64,000 nt of DNA, from NCBI GenBank assembly GCA_025362495.1, contig JANYGI010000102.1, positions 62,001 to 126,000 of the forward strand. The letters are read 5' to 3'. The DNA comes from Byssovorax sp. (GTDB lineage: Bacteria; Myxococcota_A; Polyangia; Polyangiales; Polyangiaceae). Below the pieces are notes generated by a model. That model ran no database searches. It was not told where the DNA came from and saw only the letters and a program-made list of their open reading frames with translations. Positions within the stretch are counted from its first letter, which is position 1, and each line of letters opens with the position of its first letter. Below are positions 16,587-25,335 of this stretch, one piece after another. The translations under genes were made by a program, and so were the position numbers.

Positions 16587-18806
16587 CTATTTCGCCGGGG
16601 CGGCGGAGGGCGCCGGGACGACGACGGCGGGCGAAGAAGCGCTCTTCAGCTCGGCCGTCCAGGTCGCGACGTACCCGAGCTTCCACGCCGCGGCGCCGGC
16701 GGCGACGAGGAAGAGCAGCGCGTAGACGCCCCAGGGGCGCGTCTTCTCGGCGAACGGATCATCCATCGATCGCTCCGAGCCGTCGGGGAGCGTGGCGACG
16801 GCGGTGAGCGAGCGGCCGAAGGGCACATTGAGCTTGGCGCGCGCGTTCACCGCCCAGCCGTTGCCATTGAGGATCGGACCGATGTTGCGGGTGCGGAGCC
16901 GGAGGTAGGCGAGGAACATCGAAGGCGCGGAGATCAGGAGCACGACGGCCAGCATCGCCATCGGCATCTGCCACGCCTTGAGCGAGAGGAAGCCGCTGGC
17001 GATCGCCAGCAGGACGGAGCCAATCGCCCCGATGGCGATGCCGATCCCGGCGAATATCCCGACGAATCGGGCGATGTCGAACGGCGCGGGCGCGGGCGCG
17101 GCGACCGCGGTGTGGGCGGCTTCGGCGACCTTGGTCCCGTCGGCGACCCCGGCCGACGTGCGCTCCTGAGCTGCCTTGTCGCGCGATGCGGCGAACTTGT
17201 TGATCTGCTCGCCGATGAGCTTGCCAATCCGCTTGTACGGCAGCCAGAACGCCTGTCCGACGCTGATCGGGTGCTCGACCAGCCGGGTGATGGTCGCGTC
17301 CCAGTCGTGGCCCCGACGGTCGTAGAAGATACCGTTCCTGCCGATCGCGAGCTCGTCGGAGTCCCCGCCGGTGAACGCGGCGGCGATCGCCATCTTCTCG
17401 CCGGTGGCCTTGCGGGTGAGATCGCAATAGGCGAGGTACGTCCCGCTGCTGGCGGCGGCCGCCGAGTGGGCCGCCGCGTCGGCCACCTTGACGCAGAAGT
17501 CGCAGCTCCGGCCGTCGAGGTAGAGAGTGCCACTCTGGAAGACGGCCTTCTTTCGCCCGTAGAACGCGCTGAACGAGACGAAGTTGGTGAGCAGCGTGTA
17601 GAGATCGCGGTTGTAGCGGATGAGCTTGTCGACCGAGAGGATGGCGCTGGCCTCGGGCTCGAGCGCGCTGTCCCGGGCCACGAGATCGGTGATTGTCGTC
17701 CTGGCCTCGGTCGCGAGGATCTCGCGCAGGCGGGTGATTCCGAGCGCCTCCACCGTCGTCACCGGCTTTGCCGCCGTCCACGCCTCGAAGGGGGCGAGCC
17801 TGGCAGCTACGGTGTCCCACTGGCCCTCGGTGAGCGCGCTCAGGTCGCCGAGCAACGGAGTGACGACCTCGACGCGGAGCCTGGTGATGGCGGCGGCCCA
17901 GGCCGGGTTCACGCCCACGTCGAGCGGGAGAGCCTTGCCCGCCTCGACCTTCGCGAGCGGAAAGGCCTTCACCTCCTCGGCGCCGGTGCTGAGCACCCTG
18001 GTCGCGAGGGCGGTGTACTCGGCCTCTTCGCGGTTGAGCGGACCGGCGGCGCGCGGATCGAAGGCCGCGAGTCGACAGCGAGCGAAGTAGTCGCCGACCT
18101 TGGCCTTGACGGCCCCGAAGGCCTCGGCCGCCGCGCCGGTGGCGTCGCCGAGAGGAGCCAGGGTGGTCGCGTCGGGCTCCGCGGCCTTCGACCAGTCGGC
18201 CAGCGCTGCGGCCTCGGTGAAGAACAGATCGACCTTCTCCTGCGTCACGCCGACGAGGCCGCTCCGGTCCGGCGCGCTGCCGAGGCAAGCGATGATGTCT
18301 TCAATCACCTTCGTGGTGGCCTCGTCGTCGGCCGAAGCGGCCGGGAGCACGCCGTCGCCGTTGAACCTCGTCTTGCTGAAGATCTTCGCGGTGTCGGCCG
18401 TGTCGTCGATCGTGATCTCCTTCGCGTCCTTCTTGCCCAGATCCTTCAAGATCTGCCTGGCGGACTTCAGGAGCTGCTTGCCCTCGTCGCTGTCGGCGTT
18501 GATGGCCGAGAGCGCGAGCCCTGACGAGCCCTTGATGATCGTGCCAGCGTCCTTGAGCATTGCGCCGGCCCATTTCACGGCGGCGAGGAGCTCGGGGGCA
18601 CGGATTCGACCGTCGCTGTCGGAGTCGATGAGATCCAGTGTCTTCTTGTCGAACTCGAGGCCGTCGGTCGGGCACGCGAGGGCGACCCAGAGCTTCTGAT
18701 CGAGCTCCGCGAGCGCGAGCAAGTCGGCTCCGCTGTCGAGGCGCACCTGGTCGAAGCCACCGGCTCGAAAGAATCGCCACCGGTGATCACGCGTTGCGCT
18801 CGACAT
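16587..18806 (-). CDS. EF-hand-like membrane protein, unknown function
   Basis: This 739-residue protein has an EF-hand-like calcium loop near its N-terminus (DSDSDGRIRAPEL), with two further acidic loops (NADSDEGKQL, FNGDGVLP) that look like weaker copies. A long helical cytoplasmic region follows, including a CDFC pair. Three hydrophobic segments lie near the C-terminus, about residues 580-605, 615-640 and 695-715, and the tail is Ala/Pro-rich. It may sense calcium, but this has not been shown. ATG 18806 is the first residue of recognisable sequence; the much longer frame open to 21809 is antisense-like reading through the next gene. Confidence 0.8.
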   Translation of the reverse strand: MSSATRDHRWRFFRAGGFDQVRLDSGADLLALAELDQKLWVALACPTDGLEFDKKTLDLIDSDSDGRIRAPELLAAVKWAGAMLKDAGTIIKGSSGLALSAINADSDEGKQLLKSARQILKDLGKKDAKEITIDDTADTAKIFSKTRFNGDGVLPAASADDEATTKVIEDIIACLGSAPDRSGLVGVTQEKVDLFFTEAAALADWSKAAEPDATTLAPLGDATGAAAEAFGAVKAKVGDYFARCRLAAFDPRAAGPLNREEAEYTALATRVLSTGAEEVKAFPLAKVEAGKALPLDVGVNPAWAAAITRLRVEVVTPLLGDLSALTEGQWDTVAARLAPFEAWTAAKPVTTVEALGITRLREILATEARTTITDLVARDSALEPEASAILSVDKLIRYNRDLYTLLTNFVSFSAFYGRKKAVFQSGTLYLDGRSCDFCVKVADAAAHSAAAASSGTYLAYCDLTRKATGEKMAIAAAFTGGDSDELAIGRNGIFYDRRGHDWDATITRLVEHPISVGQAFWLPYKRIGKLIGEQINKFAASRDKAAQERTSAGVADGTKVAEAAHTAVAAPAPAPFDIARFVGIFAGIGIAIGAIGSVLLAIASGFLSLKAWQMPMAMLAVVLLISAPSMFLAYLRLRTRNIGPILNGNGWAVNARAKLNVPFGRSLTAVATLPDGSERSMDDPFAEKTRPWGVYALLFLVAAGAAAWKLGYVATWTAELKSASSPAVVVPAPSAAPAK

Positions 18807-18859
18807 ATCGTGAAGGGTTCCTGTGCTGGACGCCGGCCGCGCGGCCGCGTCGCGATGAT

Positions 18860-21800
18860 TCAGACGATGGCGCCGATCGCCTTGCGCCAGGCCGCTATCC
18901 GCGTCGAAGCAGGCTTGGGCCAGCCCATCTTGGCGAAGCGCTCGAGGAGCTGCGGCGTGTGATCGCCGGTGCGGCCGGAGTCCTTGAACGTGGCGCGCGC
19001 GAGATCGAGATCGCGCGCGGCGTCGACGAAGCGGCCCTCGTGGTAGGCGAGCCAGGCCAGCGTCAGGTAGCGATGCTGCTTGGGCTCGGCCTCGACGAGG
19101 GCGAAGGCCTCGCAGGCGATGAGGTGATCGAGCGCGGCCTCGGGGCGGCCGCGTTCGAGGGCGATCTGCGCGTGCAGGAGCCGCGTCTCGACCTCGCCCC
19201 AGGGATCGGCGAGGCGCGCGAAGATGGCCCCCGCGGCGCGGGCGTGGGTCTCGGCGAGATCGACCGCGCCGCCGTCGAGGGACGTCATCGAGAGCAGGCG
19301 CTCGCTCGCGGCCTCGCCCCGCGGGTTGGCGAGATCGCGGAAGCTCTGGCGCGCGATGAGCCCCGTCGCGCGCGCGGCGTCGAGGTTGCCCTCGCGGTGA
19401 TCGGCGTGCGCGAGCGTGATGTCGCACTGGGCCAGGCCGAGGCGATACCCGATGGCGTCGAAGTCGGCGCGCGCCGTGCGGAGCAGCTCGCGAGCGAACG
19501 CGGGCGAGCCGCCCGACTGCTCGACCCAGCCCTGGAGGACGAGGCACTGCGCGCGGCCGAGCCAGTCGCCGGCCTTGAGAAAGCGCTCCGACGCGCCCGC
19601 GAGGACGCCGCGCGCGCGGCCGTGATCGCCGAGGTAGTAGTCGATCTCGCCGAGCACGACCTCGCACTGCGCGCGGCCGTGATCGCGGCCGAGCTCCTCG
19701 AACATGCCGAGCGCGCGGGCCACGAGGCGCCGCCCGTGGCCGGGCGCGGCGAGGTCCGACGCGATGTGGCCGAGCAGGCGGAGGCAGTGCGCCTCGGACT
19801 CGCGATCGCCGGTCTCCTCGAAGATGCGACGCGCCTCTTCGGCCTCGCGGCGCGAGTCTTCGAGGCGGCCGGCGTGCCGCAGCGCCTCGGCGCGCCACCG
19901 CAGGTGCGTCGCCAGCATCTCGCCCTCGAGCTTGCCGTCGAGCAGCGCGAGATCGCGCAGCGTGGCCGTGAAATCGCGGGTCTTGCCCCAGAGCAGCGCC
20001 GTCTGCCCGTGGAGCAGCGCCGCGGCCTCGGCGATGTCGCCGGCGCGGAGCAAGTTGACGACGCGGTGGCGGACGATGCGGCGGCTCGCGGCGCCGGGGT
20101 GATGCGCAAGGGCCGCGGCGGCGGCGCGGAAGATCGTCGCGGCCTCGGGCTGCAGGTAGAGCTGGCTCAGCAGGTGCTCTTGCAGGAGCGCGTGCGGCCA
20201 GCGCAGGCGATCGCCCGACACGAGGAGGATCTGCGCGCGCTTCATCGCGAAGATCGCCGCGTGCGGATCGACGCCGACGAGCTTGAGCTCGGCCTCGAGC
20301 ACGTCGTGGCGGATGTCGCCGCCGAGCGCCGCGGCCGCGAGCGCCCCGCGGCGGAGCTCGACCGGGAGCGCGAGGAGGCGTTCTTCCCAGAGCTCGCCCG
20401 TCGTGTCGGCGCGCACCTCGAGCGACGCCTTGGGCACCGAGTAGCGGCCGCCCTTCAGCTCCATGTGACCGCCGCCGGCCCACGCGTGGAGGAGCTGCAG
20501 CGCGAAGAGCGGGTTGCCCTTGCTGCGCGCCGCGGCCTCGGTGACGGCGGTGTCGTCGAGCGGCAGGGCCTCGCGCAGGAGCGCGTGGGTCTGCGCGGGG
20601 CTGAGCGGCGCGACCTCGAGGCGCTCGCCGCGCAGCTCGGCCAGGGTGCGATCGAGCAGCGCCGCCGCGGCAGGATCGGCGAGCACGGCCTCGGCGCGCG
20701 CCGTCGCGACGAAGAGGATCCCGAGCTGCGGCGCGTCGCGGTTGAGCGCCAGGAGCCCTTCGAATGTCGTCGGCGACGCGTGGTGGAGATCGTCCATCCA
20801 CAGCAGGATCGGGCGCTGCTTGCCGATGCGCTCGAGCGCGCGGCGGATGATCAGCCAGCGCAGCTCGGGGCGATCGAGGGCGAAGCGCTTGCCCGACGGG
20901 CCCATCGTCTCGCCGCCCAGCGCCGCGGGGCGGATCCACTCCGACGTCGCCGCGACCCAGGTCTTCTCTTCCTCGTCGTCGGTGGGGACTTCCCACACGT
21001 TCATCAGCACCTTCTCGACGATGTCGCGCTCGGCGCGCTCGAGGCGGTAGTGCTGGGTGATCGATCCGACGATGCCGTCGAGCGGCGCGGCGATCTTCCG
21101 GTAGCGCGCGCGGAGCGGCACCATCAGCGCGCGCTCGTGGACCTCTTCGCAGAGCCACTCGGCGAGGCGGCTCTTGCCGACGCCGGCGTCGCCGGTGAGC
21201 AGCACGAAGCGGTGGCCGCCGTTGTCGGCGACGTCGGTCGCGATCTCGAGCAGGCGGCTGCGCTCGGCGTTGCGCGCGACGAACGGGCTCGGACGCAGGC
21301 CGAGGAGGCCGGTGGTCGACACCTGCGGTACGTCGGCGCCGAACGCGTCGGCCGACGACGACGCCGCGTCGACGGGGACGATCGGCCGCGGCCCACCGAG
21401 CGGCAGCGGCGTGCTCGTGGCGCTGCCCGACGGCGCGAACTTGCGCCACGCGCGGCGCGCCTCGGCGGCGAACTCGTAGCGATGCCAGGGCCGCTTGGCC
21501 ATGAGGCGCATCACGAACTGCGCGACCTCGGGCGGCACCCCCGGCGCGAGGTTGGGCTCGGGCACCGGCGCGCTCTTGTGCTGCTGCAAGAGCTCTTCGT
21601 TGGTGCCGACGTACGGCTCGCGATCGGCGAGCATCGCGAAGAGGATGCAGCCGAGCGAGTAGATGTCGGTCGCGGGCCCGATGTGCGGCGCGGCGAAGCG
21701 GATCTGCTCCGGCGCCATCCACCCGGGCGTTCCCGCGCCCCAGCGCATCGTCGGCTCGGCGACCTGCGATCCGTCGAGGCGATGATCGACGCGATCCTGC

Positions 21801-22324
21801 ATCAGCCACGCGAGGCCGAGATCGAGCACGTGCACCGTGGGCTCGTCGCCGCCCTCGGGCTGGATGTCGACGAGCACGTTGGAAGGCTTGAGATCACCGT
21901 GGATCACGCCGCGCGCGTGCGCGTGCGCCAGCGCGCCGAGGACCTGATCGACCGTCGTCCACACGATCGGCCACGGGATCAACCCGTCGGTGTGCGCGAG
22001 GTAAATCCACTCGTGCAGCGATCGACCGGGGACGGCGTCCATCGCCAGGTACGGCGTGCCGTCGTCGAGCGCGCCGAAGTCGCGAGCGCGAACGATCGCC
22101 GGGTGCGAGAGGCCGGCGAGCGCGCGCGCCTCTTCCTGAAACCACCACGCGTCCTCGGGGCGAACCTTGGTACCGGGGCGGATCAAGAGCTTGAGGGCGA
22201 CGCGCTCGTCGACCACGAGATCGCGGCAGAGATAGACGATCCCCATCCCTCCGCGCCCGAGCTCGCGTCGCACCTGGTAGCGGCCCGCGAGGATTGTCCT
22301 CGGCTTGAACGTCTCCTCCGCCAT
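18860..22324 (-). CDS. Ser/Thr kinase with AAA ATPase and TPR repeats
   Basis: This 1154-residue regulator begins with a kinase domain (about 15-285) having GRGGMG and VALKLL. The catalytic loop is HGDLKPSN instead of HRD, and the metal site is DLG instead of DFG. The APE segment is intact (WMAPEQI), so weak or altered activity is likely but not certain. After a linker comes an AAA/STAND ATPase with Walker A GDAGVGKS and Walker B LLWMDDLHH. About 500 residues of TPR-like helical pairs follow. It is not the same as the kinase at 3748, but the plan is alike. The EF-hand membrane protein gene follows after 53 bases, probably in the same transcript. Confidence 0.9.
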   Translation of the reverse strand: MAEETFKPRTILAGRYQVRRELGRGGMGIVYLCRDLVVDERVALKLLIRPGTKVRPEDAWWFQEEARALAGLSHPAIVRARDFGALDDGTPYLAMDAVPGRSLHEWIYLAHTDGLIPWPIVWTTVDQVLGALAHAHARGVIHGDLKPSNVLVDIQPEGGDEPTVHVLDLGLAWLMQDRVDHRLDGSQVAEPTMRWGAGTPGWMAPEQIRFAAPHIGPATDIYSLGCILFAMLADREPYVGTNEELLQQHKSAPVPEPNLAPGVPPEVAQFVMRLMAKRPWHRYEFAAEARRAWRKFAPSGSATSTPLPLGGPRPIVPVDAASSSADAFGADVPQVSTTGLLGLRPSPFVARNAERSRLLEIATDVADNGGHRFVLLTGDAGVGKSRLAEWLCEEVHERALMVPLRARYRKIAAPLDGIVGSITQHYRLERAERDIVEKVLMNVWEVPTDDEEEKTWVAATSEWIRPAALGGETMGPSGKRFALDRPELRWLIIRRALERIGKQRPILLWMDDLHHASPTTFEGLLALNRDAPQLGILFVATARAEAVLADPAAAALLDRTLAELRGERLEVAPLSPAQTHALLREALPLDDTAVTEAAARSKGNPLFALQLLHAWAGGGHMELKGGRYSVPKASLEVRADTTGELWEERLLALPVELRRGALAAAALGGDIRHDVLEAELKLVGVDPHAAIFAMKRAQILLVSGDRLRWPHALLQEHLLSQLYLQPEAATIFRAAAAALAHHPGAASRRIVRHRVVNLLRAGDIAEAAALLHGQTALLWGKTRDFTATLRDLALLDGKLEGEMLATHLRWRAEALRHAGRLEDSRREAEEARRIFEETGDRESEAHCLRLLGHIASDLAAPGHGRRLVARALGMFEELGRDHGRAQCEVVLGEIDYYLGDHGRARGVLAGASERFLKAGDWLGRAQCLVLQGWVEQSGGSPAFARELLRTARADFDAIGYRLGLAQCDITLAHADHREGNLDAARATGLIARQSFRDLANPRGEAASERLLSMTSLDGGAVDLAETHARAAGAIFARLADPWGEVETRLLHAQIALERGRPEAALDHLIACEAFALVEAEPKQHRYLTLAWLAYHEGRFVDAARDLDLARATFKDSGRTGDHTPQLLERFAKMGWPKPASTRIAAWRKAIGAIV

Positions 22325-22605
22325 CTGAGGGCGCGATGATAGCGCGCAACCGGAGCACGGCTGGAAGACCTCATTGTCACGACGTGTCGAGAGGACGAAA
22401 GTCCCTGCAATCGCGGCGTTTCAGCCCGGTTTCGACGCATTTCGCTTGCGCGTCGGGCGGGTTCGGCCTTAGCCGGCGCGCGGTAACGGAACAATCCGGA
22501 CGGGCTGCACGGGGCGCGGCCCCGGCGGTCGGCGACGCGGTTCATCGATCGATCCCGGTCGCTCCGGATTGACGTGGTGATGGTGCGTCGGATACTCCGC
22601 CGGAC

Positions 22606-23535
22606 ATGATCCACCGCGCATCGCTGCTCCCGCTCGTCGCTGCGCTGGCCCTTTCGGGCGCTGCTGGCTGCGCCGATCAAGTCCCCGAGCCCGTGATCGC
22701 GTCGTCGGCGTCGCAGGAGACGTACGCGGTGGGCTACCCGCAGGCGCTCACCGAGGCGACGACGAGCTTCTCGCAAGTGCAGACCGAGATCAGGAAAGAG
22801 CTCGGCCAGATGCCGATGTACCCGAGCAAGTACAAGGATCCCGGCTGGGCTCGCGTCCGCGACGTCCTCGCGCACGCCGACGACGCGGGCAAGAGCACGG
22901 CGTACGTCGAGCGCATGCGGCGGATCGAGGGCGCGTTCGAGTTCTTCGCCAGCGAGAAGGACGAGATCACCCGCAAGGCCTCGGGCTCCGCGCAGTTCCT
23001 CGTGAAGAAGAAGGGCTGCGACGTCGAGATCAGCGGCGCCGTCTCCGGCTCGCTCAAGGACACCGTCGACAAGCAGCTCGAGAAAGAGCTGCGCGACGCC
23101 AACGAGGCGCAGCACCTCGTCGATCGGTATCGCACGGCCCTCGGCAAGGACAACGCCGCCGCGCTCGAGCAGCAGGCCGACACGCTCAGCCGCACGAGCT
23201 ACCTCGTCCACATCCAGCTCGTCGAGGACAAGCTCCGCGTCGAGCGCATGCTCGCCGAGTCGAGCGACGTGCAGCGCACGTTCGACTCCGCGGTGGCGTC
23301 CGAGCGGGCGTTCCAGGCCGAGAAGCGCACCACGGCGCCCGAGAAGAAGGCCTCGGAGGATCGCGTCGCCGACCTCGAGAAGGCCCGCGCGAGCTTCGAC
23401 GCCGCGGTGAAGCAAGGCCAGGCGCTCCAGCCGAAGCTCGACGAGCAGGTTCAAGCGATGACGCGCGAGTACGACGACGCGCTCGCGAAGCTGCTCGCCG
23501 CCATCGACGAGAAGGCGAAGTCCGACCCTCACTGA
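22606..23535 (+). CDS. Coiled-coil lipoprotein, unknown function
   Basis: The 309-residue precursor has a lipoprotein signal ending AAGC. The mature part is almost entirely charged helix rich in Glu, Lys, Ala and Gln, so an elongated coiled coil is expected. One segment, AQFLVKKKGCDVEISGAVSGSLKDTV, breaks the helix. It sits 111 bases upstream of the NRAP-MoaC fusion gene and could be co-transcribed with it, although nothing connects a lipoprotein with Moco synthesis. Confidence 0.78.
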   Translation: MIHRASLLPLVAALALSGAAGCADQVPEPVIASSASQETYAVGYPQALTEATTSFSQVQTEIRKELGQMPMYPSKYKDPGWARVRDVLAHADDAGKSTAYVERMRRIEGAFEFFASEKDEITRKASGSAQFLVKKKGCDVEISGAVSGSLKDTVDKQLEKELRDANEAQHLVDRYRTALGKDNAAALEQQADTLSRTSYLVHIQLVEDKLRVERMLAESSDVQRTFDSAVASERAFQAEKRTTAPEKKASEDRVADLEKARASFDAAVKQGQALQPKLDEQVQAMTREYDDALAKLLAAIDEKAKSDPH

Positions 23536-23646
23536 CGGGCCGCGTTCGTGAGGCGACCGACGAGCCCGCGCCGCCGGTCTTCGCCGGTCCGGCGAGGGCG
23601 TCTCGGGGTCGCTCCACTCACTGTTTCGTGCGAGAGTCCCGCCCCC

Positions 23647-24819
23647 ATGGCCGGAAGCGCGATCGAGTCTGCCGTCTACGCCTTCGAGGGTCTCCTGCCG
23701 GAGATCGAGTCGCCGCCGATCGCCGCGCGCCGCGCGCTCGATCACGCGGGCCTGCGGATCTCGATCGAAGCGTGGCGATCGCTCTCGCTCGACGAGCGAT
23801 CGCGCCTCACGGTCGCCGGCGCGTCCGAGCGCGTCGACACCGACGTCGTGAGCGGGATCGCGCGCCTCGCGAGCCCGCCGCCGCAGCGCGTGCCGACCGG
23901 CGCCGATCCCGATCCGGGGACGCCGCCCGAGGCCCTCGCGCGCGCGCTCGAGCCGACGCGATCGATCGAGCCGCGGCGCTGGGGTCGCCTCCGCGCGCTC
24001 GATCGCTACGCGCTCGTGCACACCTACCGCCGCGCCATGGCGCGGAGCTCGTTCCTGATCCTCGGCGAGGCGTACGACTCGGTCATGGCCACGGTCCCCG
24101 TCGGCGCGGGCGACGTCGAGCGGCGGCTGGAGCGGGCGCCTGTCGCGCGCGGCCTGTCGTCGCCGGCGCCGGCGTCCGGCGGCTACCAGGCGCCGGGCGC
24201 GTACTCCAGCTTCGACGATCCGCCGCCGCGCGAGCGCCACGAGGTCGTCATGAAGGACCGCGGCGAGGCGCGCACGCCGGCGCCGCCCTCGGTGCGCTCC
24301 GCACCCGCGCGCGCGCCCTCGCCCGCTCCTTCGGTCTCCACGCACCTCAACGACGCCGGCGCGGTCCACATGGTCGCCGTCGGCGAGAAGGCGGCCACCG
24401 CGCGGCGCGCCGTGGCCTCGGGGATCGTGAAGATGCGCGCGGACACGGCGGCGCGGCTCCTCCATCGCGACACGCCCAAGGGCGAGGTCCTCGCGACGGC
24501 GCGCGTCGCCGGGATCATGGCCGCGAAGCGCACGCCCGATCTCATCCCGCTCTGCCACGGCGTCGCGCTCACCGGCGTGACGATCGACCTCGAGATCGAC
24601 GCCCCCGGCGCGCGGGTGATCGTGACGGCGACGGCCGACGCCCACGATCGCACCGGCGTCGAAATGGAAGCTCTCGTCGCCGTGTCGGTCGCGTGCCTGA
24701 CCATCTACGACATGCTCAAGGGGATCGATCGCGAGCTGGTGATCGGCGAGGTGAAGCTCCTCGAGAAGAGCGGCGGGCGCACCGGCCACTACGTGCGCGC
24801 GGGCGAGGGGCGAGCGTGA
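23647..24819 (+). CDS. moaC: NRAP-domain / MoaC fusion (cyclic pyranopterin monophosphate synthase)
   Basis: The C-terminal part (about 232-385) is MoaC, which turns MoaA's product into cyclic pyranopterin monophosphate. All six residues matching E. coli K51, H77, E112, E114, D128 and K131 are present as K278, H304, E339, E341, D355 and K358, so it should be active. The first about 150 residues resemble the nitrate reductase associated protein family (YAFEGLLPEIESPPIAARRA, then RYALVHTYRR), normally a separate protein near nitrate reductase genes. A Pro/Ala-rich linker joins the two. ATG 23647 begins the recognisable N-domain. The stop overlaps the moaE start, so coupling is likely. Confidence 0.88.
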   Translation: MAGSAIESAVYAFEGLLPEIESPPIAARRALDHAGLRISIEAWRSLSLDERSRLTVAGASERVDTDVVSGIARLASPPPQRVPTGADPDPGTPPEALARALEPTRSIEPRRWGRLRALDRYALVHTYRRAMARSSFLILGEAYDSVMATVPVGAGDVERRLERAPVARGLSSPAPASGGYQAPGAYSSFDDPPPRERHEVVMKDRGEARTPAPPSVRSAPARAPSPAPSVSTHLNDAGAVHMVAVGEKAATARRAVASGIVKMRADTAARLLHRDTPKGEVLATARVAGIMAAKRTPDLIPLCHGVALTGVTIDLEIDAPGARVIVTATADAHDRTGVEMEALVAVSVACLTIYDMLKGIDRELVIGEVKLLEKSGGRTGHYVRAGEGRA

Positions 24820-25316
24820 GCGCCGGCGTGACCACGAAGCGCATCCGCACCGAGCCGCTCTCGCTCGACGAGGTCATCGCCGAGGTGAGCCACCCGGGCG
24901 CGGGCGGCGTCGCCACGTTCCTCGGCGTCGTGCGCGATTTCAACGACGGCCGCGCCGTCACGCTGCTCGAGTACGAGGCCTACGGCGCGATGGCCGAGGC
25001 CGAGATCGCGCGCATCCACGCCGAGCTCGCGGCCGAGATGCCAGGCGTGCGCGTGGCGGCCACCCACCGCGTCGGCACGCTCCACATCGGCGACGCCGCG
25101 GTGGTCTGCGCCGCGAGCGCGCCGCACCGCGCCGAGGCCTTCCAGGCGTGCCGGGTGCTCATCGATCGCATCAAGGCCCGCCTGCCGATCTGGAAGCGCG
25201 AGCACGGCCCCGACGGCCCCTACTGGGTCGGCTGGGAAGACGCGCGCTGCGGCGACGAGCACGCCGCGGGCGACCACGCGGGCCACGCGCACGGCCACCG
25301 CCACGATCACGAATGA
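24816..25316 (+). CDS. moaE: Molybdopterin synthase large subunit MoaE with His-rich tail
   Basis: MoaE inserts the dithiolene sulfurs into precursor Z, using the thiocarboxylate carried by MoaD. The sequence has GVVRDFNDGRAVTLLEYEAY, HRVGTLHIGD and IKARLPIWKRE, with K120 and K127 spaced as the catalytic lysines of the E. coli enzyme (K119, K126). The last about 20 residues are very rich in His, Asp, Ala and Gly, an unusual addition that could bind metal. The start is GTG 24816, which shares GTGA with the stop of moaC, and GAGGGG lies just before it. Confidence 0.95.
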   Translation: MSAGVTTKRIRTEPLSLDEVIAEVSHPGAGGVATFLGVVRDFNDGRAVTLLEYEAYGAMAEAEIARIHAELAAEMPGVRVAATHRVGTLHIGDAAVVCAASAPHRAEAFQACRVLIDRIKARLPIWKREHGPDGPYWVGWEDARCGDEHAAGDHAGHAHGHRHDHE

Positions 25317-25335
25317 GGCGCTCCAAGCTTTCGTT

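Noticed and set aside
18638-22339. A plus-strand frame of about 1233 codons opposite the second kinase gene
   Set aside because: It is the antisense shadow of the kinase gene; composition is Arg/Ala/Glu-rich with no motifs, which high third-position GC explains.
22492-22571. A 9-bp inverted pair (CAATCCGGA/TCCGGATTG) before the lipoprotein gene
   Set aside because: Short and 62 bases apart; expected by chance at some rate in a window this size.
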